A stretch of DNA of 64,000 nucleotides from Flavobacterium gelatinilyticum. Its GTDB lineage: Bacteria > Bacteroidota > Bacteroidia > Flavobacteriales > Flavobacteriaceae. Positions within the stretch are counted from its first letter, which is position 1, and every line of letters begins with the position of its first letter. This document shows, one piece after another, positions 9,198 to 17,481 of the stretch. The translations under genes and the position numbers were made by a program. The stretch covers positions 3,410,001 to 3,474,000 of the forward strand of contig NZ_CP114287.1 of NCBI RefSeq assembly GCF_027111295.1. The letters run 5' to 3'. The notes under the pieces are model-generated. The model was not told where the DNA came from, ran no database searches, and saw only the letters and a list, made by a program, of their open reading frames with translations.

Positions 9198-10233
9198 GAT
9201 ATAATGTAAAATAAATTAAAGGAAAAATGCCTATTTTATGTCTAATCGCTGATCCTAAATCGGGTTCAAAAACACCCTGAACAATAAAAAATGAGAACAG
9301 TATAAAAAATATAAAAAGCTCATATTTGTAGTATTCTCTCTCTTTTAAACATTTAGCAAAGCGAACCAGTAAAATATAAAACAGTAAAAGCTGCCACAGC
9401 ACAAACAATATAATTTGAGGAGACAAAATATGTTTTAGTCCATTTACAGGAAGATTTACAGTAAAAAAACCATAAAAAATAGCAACCGCTTCACCATACC
9501 ATGTATCGGGTTTTAAAGGTGGGGTAATCATAGAATTTGCATCTGCAGAACCTATCCGTTCTTTGTTAACCACCTCACGACTCATTTCAGAAAAATATTT
9601 TCCTTTTAAAACACCATAACTCAATGATAAAAAAAAGGCAATTAATAATCCGTAAAAAATCGTTGTTAGTGTTTTGTTTTTAAAATTAATAAAACTTATT
9701 AAATACATACCACCTGCAATTACAGGAATCAGAACAAAATAAGGCCTGTATAAAGCCCCAAAAAGCACTAAAAGGAATATGGATAATATAACGGTTTTTT
9801 GAAAAGAATACTGTCTGTTTTTACATAAAAGAATAATTGGTGTGATGTATAAAAAAGTAATAAACTCTTTTGAAGGCATTGCTATAAAAATAGCAATCAT
9901 AAAAATTCCTAAATATACAATCCCGTTTTTTATGTTTACTTTTTCGAAAGAAGCCGGAATTCCTATTTGATACAAAACATACATTAAAATAGGAAATTGT
10001 ATAAGCGCAATCAGCGGGAAAGGAAGATAACGCAGACCTGTAACTTTATAAAATAAAATAGTTAGCGGATAACTTCCTAAATAACCTATTTCATTGTATT
10101 TATCATAAATAATAATTGTAGAATCGTAAAAAAACTTAGGTGGCAAAACAAAAAAAGTACTAAAAGCAACAACCAAATTAGCTAGTGCAATAAGTAAAAA
10201 TGATGCTGTACTTTTTTTAATTATTCTCTGCAT
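9169..10233 (-). CDS. Multi-pass membrane protein of the polysaccharide locus (polymerase-like)
   Basis: A 354-residue protein with about nine to ten membrane helices. I do not recognise a specific family signature. Its place between the flippase and the O-antigen ligase-like gene, the 29-bp overlap with the latter and its topology suggest a Wzy/EpsG-type repeat-unit polymerase. Functional assignment is by context only. Confidence 0.65.
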   Translation of the reverse strand: MQRIIKKSTASFLLIALANLVVAFSTFFVLPPKFFYDSTIIIYDKYNEIGYLGSYPLTILFYKVTGLRYLPFPLIALIQFPILMYVLYQIGIPASFEKVNIKNGIVYLGIFMIAIFIAMPSKEFITFLYITPIILLCKNRQYSFQKTVILSIFLLVLFGALYRPYFVLIPVIAGGMYLISFINFKNKTLTTIFYGLLIAFFLSLSYGVLKGKYFSEMSREVVNKERIGSADANSMITPPLKPDTWYGEAVAIFYGFFTVNLPVNGLKHILSPQIILFVLWQLLLFYILLVRFAKCLKEREYYKYELFIFFILFSFFIVQGVFEPDLGSAIRHKIGIFPLIYFTLYHEYFRKELQ

Positions 10234-10248
10234 ATTAAAATTAATTTC

Positions 10249-11550
10249 TTAATGAATAAAAATCTTGATTTTATCTCTTCTAAATATAATAACCGCAGAA
10301 ACAAAATTCCAGAAAAAAGAGCTGCAAAAAAAAGCTATCGCCCCACCCGTCATCCCATAAACTGGAATTAAAAATCGATTTAATATAAAGTTAATAATCA
10401 CTGCTCCTAGTAAAATAATCTGAAAAATATGCTGTCTTCCAGTCATATTCAAATAAACCGGGGCAGAACCAAATAAAGAACAAATCCCCTGTCCTATTAT
10501 TAAAATTAGAAAGGATTTTTGGGCTATAATATATTGATGCCCAAAAAATGACAAAACATGCTCTGAAAATACACAAATTAAAACAATCACCGGAAAGCCT
10601 ATACAAAATATTAATCGAGAACTATTTTTTAATGTCTTTTTTAATTCTGTAATATTTTTAGCCGAAAAATACTCTGCGATTTTTGCAGAAACAGTGATGT
10701 TTATCGTCAAGATGATTACCGAAACAATGGTCATTATTTTAACTCCAACCGAATAAAAAGCTACTGTTTCATCATTTTGATATTTTTTCAAAAACATAAT
10801 ATCAAACGACATTAATAAAAACATCGCCATACCGCTTATTGCAATTGGATATGATTTTGTAAAAATCTCTTTTGAGGTAAATATTTCTTCTGATGATATT
10901 TCTGTCCTATTAAAATAAATGAATACCAAAATAGAACTTACCAGTGCTAAAAAAACAAAACCAACTAAAAAAACATCGATTAAGTAAACTTCTAAATGCC
11001 AATAAAATAAAACTATCGAACCAATTATCAACGGAATATACTTGATGATATTTCGAAATAATTCGGCAACATATAATTTGTCTAATGCTCTGAAAACTTC
11101 AGTGTTTAAAAGCGATAATCCATGAAAAAAAAGTATAAATGAACTTTTTAAAAGTATCGAATATACCTCATCATCCAAAAAATAAGTATTGATTGTTTTT
11201 TTATCAATAAGAAGAAAAAGTATTAAAATTAAGAGTGAGGCTAAAAATAGCATACCAGCCATTTTATAGTACACTTTTTTCAATTGTTCAAGTTTATTCA
11301 GGCTGGCCAATCTTCCTTTAAAATATAAAATAGACTGATCAAAACCTAATAAACAAATACTTCCTATAGCCAAAAGATAAGAACGCACAAAATCATACTG
11401 TCCAACCAATTTTGGACTATATGATTTTGTTAAAAACACTGTAAAGCCAAATAACAAAAGAACTCCGAAAATTCGCAAAGCTAAAGTTCCTAAACTTTGT
11501 TTTATGAAGGAGCTTTTTGAAATTCTTGCAATGATTTTAAATGCTTTCAA
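10249..11550 (-). CDS. Oligosaccharide flippase (Wzx/MATE-like)
   Basis: A 433-residue protein with about 12-14 membrane helices and the Polysacc_synt pattern: an N-terminal LGTLALRIFGVLLLFG segment and a conserved GQYDFVRSY. Wzx proteins flip lipid-linked repeat units across the inner membrane. It lies 6 bp from the Wzz-like gene and 15 bp from the next membrane gene, so they form one operon with the putative polymerase. Confidence 0.88.
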   Translation of the reverse strand: MKAFKIIARISKSSFIKQSLGTLALRIFGVLLLFGFTVFLTKSYSPKLVGQYDFVRSYLLAIGSICLLGFDQSILYFKGRLASLNKLEQLKKVYYKMAGMLFLASLLILILFLLIDKKTINTYFLDDEVYSILLKSSFILFFHGLSLLNTEVFRALDKLYVAELFRNIIKYIPLIIGSIVLFYWHLEVYLIDVFLVGFVFLALVSSILVFIYFNRTEISSEEIFTSKEIFTKSYPIAISGMAMFLLMSFDIMFLKKYQNDETVAFYSVGVKIMTIVSVIILTINITVSAKIAEYFSAKNITELKKTLKNSSRLIFCIGFPVIVLICVFSEHVLSFFGHQYIIAQKSFLILIIGQGICSLFGSAPVYLNMTGRQHIFQIILLGAVIINFILNRFLIPVYGMTGGAIAFFCSSFFWNFVSAVIIFRRDKIKIFIH

Positions 11551-11556
11551 AATATA

Positions 11557-12543
11557 TTATTTAGCCTGAGCTTTTAAAAGCTGGCTGCGATAAAACTTTT
11601 TAAATTTACAAATCAAAATAAAAAGGAAAAGGAATATAAACGGAAACAAAAATTTAAAATTACCGTTAATAATTTTAGTTTTATTGATGTTTAAGGTTGA
11701 ATTTATGTCTTTAATTGCTTTATCATAATTAACCATTTTTTGTTTGTTTTTACCCTGATCAATAATCAAATACTGTTTTGTTTTAATAATATCGTTCAGC
11801 TGAGTATTCTCATTGTAATAAACAAGCTTATCGTTTTTTGCACCATTTTTTACAGAATTTGAAAAACCATTTAATACCTGGTCAATTTGAGCAATAATTG
11901 TATCGTTTTTAACAATTTGATCCTCAAGATTTTTATATCCAATTTTTTGAAGCGCATTAAAATACTCAGAGCTGTTTAAGTATTTTAATAACGGTTCTAC
12001 AATTTCCTTTTGATCCGTAATTTCGTTGGTTACAAAAGTAATTGAATGAAAAGTATAGTTTTTACTTGTTACATTGTCTTCCAATACTTTTTTTATTTCG
12101 CCCACCTCAGCCATTAATTTGATCAGCTCGAAATTTTGCTCTTTGTCTTCAATAAATTTATAAACATCCGCAATAGGTTTTATTTCGATTTTTTTGATCA
12201 ATTTAGGCTTATTTATTCCAACTTCATTTTTTAGAAAAGCAGTATCTCCGGCAATAATTTTAGATTCGATCAAATCTATCTTAGAATAAAGATAATCTAC
12301 GCTGCCAAAATTTGGAGTTACAATAACTTGATTATCAAACGATTTTTTACTTGAATCCAAATACCATCCAATACCAAACCCTGCAATGACTAAAATTAAA
12401 ACAATAATCCAATTGCGGACAAAGAAATGGATAGATCGAAAAATCATGGTATTAATTCTGTCAAAAAAACTACCAATACTTTTTGAAAGCTGAAAAATAT
12501 CAATCTCCTGATCCGGGTTATGCTGCGGTACTTTTGTACTCAT
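11557..12543 (-). CDS. Wzz-like chain-length determinant/co-polymerase
   Basis: A 328-residue protein with the two-helix Wzz topology. TM1 lies near residues 44-66 (FVRNWIIVLILVIAGFGIG) and TM2 near 290-313, with a long periplasmic, partly coiled-coil segment between. Such proteins set polysaccharide chain length. It lacks a cytoplasmic tyrosine-kinase domain. It is the first gene of the wzz-wzx-membrane protein-ligase block and lies 8 bp after the PNP-like gene, so it may share that transcript. Confidence 0.8.
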   Translation of the reverse strand: MSTKVPQHNPDQEIDIFQLSKSIGSFFDRINTMIFRSIHFFVRNWIIVLILVIAGFGIGWYLDSSKKSFDNQVIVTPNFGSVDYLYSKIDLIESKIIAGDTAFLKNEVGINKPKLIKKIEIKPIADVYKFIEDKEQNFELIKLMAEVGEIKKVLEDNVTSKNYTFHSITFVTNEITDQKEIVEPLLKYLNSSEYFNALQKIGYKNLEDQIVKNDTIIAQIDQVLNGFSNSVKNGAKNDKLVYYNENTQLNDIIKTKQYLIIDQGKNKQKMVNYDKAIKDINSTLNINKTKIINGNFKFLFPFIFLFLFILICKFKKFYRSQLLKAQAK

Positions 12544-12551
12544 TTATGATT

Positions 12552-14231
12552 TTATTTTATGTTAAAAATCTGTTCCAAAATTTTAATGGTAATCAGGTAA
12601 GTTGGCTTTACACCGGTTGTTCCTAACCCGCCTGAAGCTAAAGTACTTCCAGTTTCTAAAGGATTATCCGAAGCATAATAGGCATAACGAACTTTAATAT
12701 CGTGAGGCACGCTTTTTCTAATTTTTGATGCCGACTGAATTGCTTTTTGGTAATATGATCCTTCCATTTCTAGTCCGATTACACCCCAAGTCGATTCGTG
12801 GAAAAACTTCAATAAATCTCTGTTTTGCAACGAAGTTCCTAAAACGGTAACCATTGCACCTTCATAAATATCAATTTCATTTCCTTCGAACATTGAACCT
12901 GTAAGTTCGTTTTCGAAGAAATAATTATCAGCTGTTCCTTCGTTGATATGTGCCGTTGGAATCATGATATCTCCTTTTCCGCCTTCCAGAATTCCGGCTT
13001 TCCCCATAATAGAAACCGATTTTACATTTAGTAAAGTTTCTTTTTTGTATGGTTTTAAAAGTTCATCGATTGTTTCATAAGCCTGCTCTCCAAAAGCATA
13101 ATCCATCACTATAATAACCGGTTTTTCTTCTCCAACATTGGCGTGTGAAAATGCTGTTTTAGACCAGTCAATTTTAGCTGTATCAAAAATCTGAACATCA
13201 ATATTCGTTCCTGAGCAGTCCGGCAGCGAAATCATTCCGTTTTTCAGCGCCAGTTCTTCAACCTCATTTCGTATCTCTTTAGAACCGGATCCGCTTAATT
13301 CTTCGTAAATAAAGAAATCGCTTTTTCCTTTATATTTTGGTGTTAATAAAGGTGTTGCAAAAATCGAATTCATCACACTGTGCATATTGGCACTAATTAC
13401 ATGAATTGGTCTTTGCAATAATTTATTTTCTTTTAAAACTTCTTTGATATTTGTCGCCCAGATTTCCCCGTGAATATGATGCCCAAGACGTTCACGCAAA
13501 ACAGGACTAAAGGTGATCGTACGTTTATTATTATCAACAATTTCCTCGATTGCCAATTTTCCCAGCCAGTAAATAACATGCAGGAAGCGATCCGGAGCAT
13601 TTTCGGAACCAAAAGCATCGTAAATATCTAAAACTTCTTCAAATGTTCTGGCTAAAATATTAGCAACATGAGAAATAGCTTTTTCTTTTTCGATCTGCGA
13701 AAGCTTTTTTGTCTGTGTGATAGCCTGCTCTAATTTCTGCCAGTCACGGGAAACTTCGCCGCCGTCATCTAATAAAACTCTGTTTTTAATTTTATGAGAT
13801 TCTATGAAAATGAAAGTCAAATGCGTCAGGATATCGTAAATATCTGAACGTCCACGTGTGATTTCGACATTCATTTGTTCTTCGTCGATTCTGTAACAGT
13901 TTCTTCTTCTCTTTGGAGGAACAATTGGCTGAAAATGCGATTTAGAATAGCCTTCGTCTGAGGTCAAATTGATGAATCTGCATTGTTCGATTCCTATCGG
14001 AAGGCGTTCTATAACGTACAAAAGTCCATTTAGTTCTACCTTTTCTTCAGCTATATTTCCATAAATTTCAGGGCGTAACGCCAATAATGATTCTCTTAAA
14101 CTATCGCCCGAAACTCCCATTGGCTTATAAAAACCACGGTTGAATAAATGGCGCATTGTAATGTACATTTTTTCTATAGCTGCAGATGATTCCTGGGCTC
14201 TTGATCTTGATATATGTTTGGTTTCTTTCAT
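12552..14231 (-). CDS. Conserved protein with nucleoside-phosphorylase-like C-terminal half (DUF6909-type)
   Basis: A 559-residue protein. From memory it matches the uncharacterised Bacteroidota family DUF6909; this was not checked. The C-terminal half shows a series of motifs like those of the PNP/UDP phosphorylase-nucleosidase fold: VSIMGKAGIL, KGDIMIPTAHINEGT, a VTVLGTS strand and IGLEMEGSYYQ (compare the purine-binding MEME-type motif). The N-terminal about 230 residues are unlike anything I recognise. A nucleosidase or phosphorylase activity is an inference from these motifs. It lies 8 bp upstream of the Wzz-like gene, the most promoter-proximal member of the minus-strand run. Confidence 0.7.
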   Translation of the reverse strand: MKETKHISRSRAQESSAAIEKMYITMRHLFNRGFYKPMGVSGDSLRESLLALRPEIYGNIAEEKVELNGLLYVIERLPIGIEQCRFINLTSDEGYSKSHFQPIVPPKRRRNCYRIDEEQMNVEITRGRSDIYDILTHLTFIFIESHKIKNRVLLDDGGEVSRDWQKLEQAITQTKKLSQIEKEKAISHVANILARTFEEVLDIYDAFGSENAPDRFLHVIYWLGKLAIEEIVDNNKRTITFSPVLRERLGHHIHGEIWATNIKEVLKENKLLQRPIHVISANMHSVMNSIFATPLLTPKYKGKSDFFIYEELSGSGSKEIRNEVEELALKNGMISLPDCSGTNIDVQIFDTAKIDWSKTAFSHANVGEEKPVIIVMDYAFGEQAYETIDELLKPYKKETLLNVKSVSIMGKAGILEGGKGDIMIPTAHINEGTADNYFFENELTGSMFEGNEIDIYEGAMVTVLGTSLQNRDLLKFFHESTWGVIGLEMEGSYYQKAIQSASKIRKSVPHDIKVRYAYYASDNPLETGSTLASGGLGTTGVKPTYLITIKILEQIFNIK

Positions 14232-14354
14232 GTCTTTTTTATTATAAAATCTTCTCTAAAAGAAGATTACTTCGAGTATTTCGATAAACGAAATTAGGAA
14301 TTTAATATATAACATTCATGCATTTTCATTTAACAAATTGTTAGAAAGCATAAG

Positions 14355-14960
14355 TTATTTGTTTTCTTTATATTGATCAAAAATTTTTACAATATCTGGA
14401 TTTCTATTCGAATAAATAATTTTAATAGTATCATTTAATTTTAAATAATCTGAACGAAAATTCACTGAACACTTTCCATCTTCATATTCAATAAAAACAT
14501 ATCTATTCTTTTTTATGTCTTTATTAATTTTTTTTACGACAATACTTTCAATCACTCCATTTATTTTCAGTTCTCTATTTTCGTAAATTCCTATTGAAAA
14601 TCTAAATAAAAAAATTGTTAAAAACAACATTGGAAACCCAATAAAAATAAGTGATTTTTTTAATTTTTTAGCTTTATTCATGCCTATTTCTGAAGTATAA
14701 TAGTTATTATTTATTAAATCTAATGGAGAAATAAACTGAGGATTTTCAATTTTAACAATTAAAAGTCTTGTTATAAATAAAGCAAAAAATAATATTCCCA
14801 TCCAGCATATTCCGACAGAAAATAGCAAAATAATCGTAAATTTATTTAAACTCGAAAGAATTAATGAATCAGTCCACCAATACTTAATGGCTAGAAAAAT
14901 ACCTATTACATTTAATATTAAATAAATCGATAAATATTTGACTTTTGTTTTTAAATTCAT
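14355..14960 (-). CDS. Hypothetical membrane protein
   Basis: A 201-residue protein that I do not recognise. It has three predicted membrane helices (about 8-26, 41-66, 108-127) and a C-terminal soluble tail of about 70 residues. The tail has a beta-rich pattern (GVIESIVVKK, VFIEYEDGKCSVNF, NDTIKIIYSNRNPDIVKI). It lies alone between the PNP-like and GH3 genes, and its very low GC resembles that of poorly conserved accessory genes. Confidence 0.65.
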   Translation of the reverse strand: MNLKTKVKYLSIYLILNVIGIFLAIKYWWTDSLILSSLNKFTIILLFSVGICWMGILFFALFITRLLIVKIENPQFISPLDLINNNYYTSEIGMNKAKKLKKSLIFIGFPMLFLTIFLFRFSIGIYENRELKINGVIESIVVKKINKDIKKNRYVFIEYEDGKCSVNFRSDYLKLNDTIKIIYSNRNPDIVKIFDQYKENK

Positions 14961-14997
14961 TCAATTCTATTTTAAACTAAAAGTATAGGATTTTTCT

Positions 14998-16482
14998 TTA
15001 ACTCAAATTATCCGCAATATCCCTGTTATTTGATAATCGAGGAATTTTGTTCTGTCCGCCTAGTTTTCCCTGCGATTTCATGTATTCCTGAAATCCGTTT
15101 TTTGAAACTTTGGTAATCACAACTTTCTGCAGCACATTTCCGGTAATTAAATCGTCGTAATAAATATTCTGTTTTCGCATCGAGTCGTCTATTGCTTCGG
15201 CGAAAGTCTGCATATTTTCAGGCTCTTTTTCAAACTCTATAAACCATTCATGATAAGGTAATCCGTTTGCAGGCGTTATTTGCGGTGCTACAGTGAATTC
15301 GTTTATTACAATGTTAGTTCCGGCAGTTGCTTCTTTCATTGCATTTTCGACTTCATTGGCAATAACGTGCTCTCCAAAAGCAGAAATATAATGTTTGATT
15401 CGTCCCGAAACTATAACACGATACGGTTTTAGAGATGTAAACTGAACCGTATCTCCAATATTATATCCCCAAAGTCCGGCATTTGTCGAAACAATGAGCG
15501 CATAATTTACACCTGTCTCAACTTCGCCAATCGTATATCTTTTTGGTTTTTCGGTAAAGAATTCATCAGCTTTTATGAATTCATAGAAAATACCTGCGTT
15601 TAAAAGCAGCAGCATTCCTTTTTCCTTTTGAGAGTCCTGATAGGCAAAGAAACCTTCTGAAGCCGGAAACAACTCAATGCTGTCCACTTTTTTGCCAATC
15701 ATCTGCTCAAATTTGGCGCGATAGGGTTCGTAATTTACTCCTCCGTAAATAAACAAGTTGAAATTTTTGAATATATCACTGATTTTCTTCCCGCCGCTTT
15801 TTTCCTGTAAGCGCTCAAAATACATTTGAACCCAGGACGGAATTCCGGAAATCACCGACATATCTTCTTTAATGGTTTCGTCTACGATAGCATTTACTTT
15901 GGTATCCCAGTCTTCAATACAATTGGTTTCCCATGATGGCATTCTGTTTCTCTGGAGATACTTCGGAACAAAATGCGCTACAATTCCTGAAAGTCGTCCA
16001 AATTTAATTCCGTATTTTTCAGTCAGAATAGGACTTCCCTGTAAAAAAATCATTTTCCCATCAACAAAATTCGCGTTTCCGGTTTCGTGAATGTAATGCA
16101 GAATCGCATTTCGGGCAGCGTTAATGTGCGAAGGCATGGATTCTTTTGTCAGTGGAATATACTTCGCTCCCGAAGTAGTTCCCGAAGTTTTAGCAAAATA
16201 AATGGGTTTTCCTTTCCAAAGAATATCCGCTTCACCTGTTTTTACTTTCTCTATATACGATTTCAGATCTTCATAATCCCGAACCGGAACGTTTTTTTGA
16301 AAATCGGCAATAGTATATATGGTATCAAAATGATGATCTTTCCCAAATTGGGTTTCTTTGGCATTTTTTATCAGACTCTTAAAAACTTCTAATTGAGTTT
16401 CAACTGGTTTATTAGACCACGCAAGAGTTTGATTGTATATTCTTCGGGCAAAAAGTTTTGCCGCTATCGACTTAATTGACAT
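14998..16482 (-). CDS. GH3-family acyl-adenylate/amido-synthetase-like protein
   Basis: A 494-residue protein of the GH3 (auxin-responsive) fold within the adenylate-forming superfamily. The phosphate-binding loop FAKTSGTTSGAKYIPLT is near residue 98, and FPASEGFFAYQ is near residue 283. Plant members conjugate amino acids to acyl hormones. Bacteroidota copies are common and their substrate is unknown. It lies 12 bp downstream of the truncated M23-like gene, so the two are probably co-transcribed. Confidence 0.9.
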   Translation of the reverse strand: MSIKSIAAKLFARRIYNQTLAWSNKPVETQLEVFKSLIKNAKETQFGKDHHFDTIYTIADFQKNVPVRDYEDLKSYIEKVKTGEADILWKGKPIYFAKTSGTTSGAKYIPLTKESMPSHINAARNAILHYIHETGNANFVDGKMIFLQGSPILTEKYGIKFGRLSGIVAHFVPKYLQRNRMPSWETNCIEDWDTKVNAIVDETIKEDMSVISGIPSWVQMYFERLQEKSGGKKISDIFKNFNLFIYGGVNYEPYRAKFEQMIGKKVDSIELFPASEGFFAYQDSQKEKGMLLLLNAGIFYEFIKADEFFTEKPKRYTIGEVETGVNYALIVSTNAGLWGYNIGDTVQFTSLKPYRVIVSGRIKHYISAFGEHVIANEVENAMKEATAGTNIVINEFTVAPQITPANGLPYHEWFIEFEKEPENMQTFAEAIDDSMRKQNIYYDDLITGNVLQKVVITKVSKNGFQEYMKSQGKLGGQNKIPRLSNNRDIADNLS

Positions 16483-16494
16483 TTTTTTGTGGTA

Positions 16495-17004
16495 TTACTT
16501 TTTGTCGCTTTTCTTCTTTTCAGTTTTGCTTTCACCCTGCTCCTTCTCTATTTTAGCAACCTCCTCTCTAAGTTTGATTTCTTCTTCGGTAGCTTTCATA
16601 TCAACATTTGGATGTTCTTCTACATCGGCTATAATCGAATCTTTACTAAATTTGGCATATTCCAGTTCTCCTTTTAAAACTTTTTGAATTCCTTTTATAT
16701 AAGCTTCATTCTGTTTTAATGCTTTTTCAAGAGAATCTGATTTTATGGCCAGTTCTGTAGCGTTTCTTTTTAATTCGGAAGAAGAATACCCCGGAATAAA
16801 TTCGCGTAAGGGAGTAAAAGCAATAATGTAAGTTGTAATTGAAATTAAAAATATACCACCTAATGTAAACGTCACAAAGACATTCATTAAATTAAGTTTT
16901 AGAGAAAAAATTTCTTCAAAAGTATCTTCGTTAAGGATTACCAGTCTGTTTTTGGTGAATAATTTCTTTCTGAAACTGCGTTTTTTCTTTTTCATTTTCT
17001 TCAT
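16495..17004 (-). CDS. M23-peptidase-like N-terminal region without catalytic domain
   Basis: A 169-residue protein with a very basic N-terminus, one membrane helix (about 37-62) and a periplasmic coiled coil ending in a Lys/Glu-rich tail. The first 110 residues (RLVILNEDTFEE, SLKLNLMNVFV, FTPLREFIPGYSS) are those I associate with Flavobacteriaceae M23 (LytM) peptidases of about 290 residues, which usually sit beside GH3 and tatA. The C-terminal peptidase domain with its HxxxD and HxH zinc ligands is absent. The stop is clean and no M23 remnant follows in the 12-bp gap. It may be a non-catalytic partner or a decayed enzyme. Confidence 0.7.
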   Translation of the reverse strand: MKKMKKKKRSFRKKLFTKNRLVILNEDTFEEIFSLKLNLMNVFVTFTLGGIFLISITTYIIAFTPLREFIPGYSSSELKRNATELAIKSDSLEKALKQNEAYIKGIQKVLKGELEYAKFSKDSIIADVEEHPNVDMKATEEEIKLREEVAKIEKEQGESKTEKKKSDKK

Positions 17005-17150
17005 TATACGAGCAAATATAAGAATTAATAGTATTTCTGATGTTGGATAAAAATAGGCAAATACTGTAATCTAGTGATTTTATAAAATATTTAACGCACT
17101 TAAAAATAAATATTTTAATCCAAAAGCACTTCTTGTTCGTATATTCTATA

Positions 17151-17158
17151 TACCTTTG
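17151..17158 (+). promoter_or_regulatory. TAnnTTTG -7 element before tatA
   Basis: TACCTTTG lies 46 bp upstream of the tatA ATG. A TTG sits 15 bp further upstream, slightly closer than the usual 17-23 bp. Confidence 0.45.
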
Positions 17159-17204
17159 CGGTTAAATTCAAAAATCAATTTGCTTCGGCGTTAAATATAA
17201 AACC

Positions 17205-17381
17205 ATGGGAAGATTAGGTCTTACAGAAATCCTTGTTATAGTAGGTATTGTGATATTACTTTTTGGAGGTAAAAAAATTCCAGAATTAATGAAAGGTTTA
17301 GGAAGCGGTATTAAAGAATTTAAAAATGCTGCTAAAGATGATCAGCCTGCTGCTTCTAAAAAAGAAGAAGAGACTAAATAA
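17205..17381 (+). CDS. tatA: Twin-arginine translocase subunit TatA/TatE
   Basis: A 58-residue protein. It begins [19 protein letters not shown] with one N-terminal membrane helix (about 6-21), followed by the hinge FGGKKIPEL and an amphipathic helix ([15 protein letters not shown]). The tail is short, charged and Lys/Glu-rich. This is the TatA/E pattern; TatA oligomers form the Tat pore for folded proteins at the inner membrane. No tatC is in the window. It is followed immediately by a strong hairpin terminator, so it is monocistronic. Confidence 0.92.
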   Translation: MGRLGLTEILVIVGIVILLFGGKKIPELMKGLGSGIKEFKNAAKDDQPAASKKEEETK

Positions 17382-17400
17382 TAAACTCTAACGTATTTTA

Positions 17401-17438
17401 AAATCCCAGATTACAAATGTAGTCTGGGATTTTTTTTG
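17401..17438 (+). terminator. Rho-independent terminator after tatA
   Basis: A stem of about 14 bp (AAATCCCAGATTAC with its near-complement, one G-T pair) and a tiny loop, followed by eight Ts. Confidence 0.85.
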
Positions 17439-17481
17439 TATCTAAAAAATCTTACTTTTATACTCCCTAAATTTTTTACAT

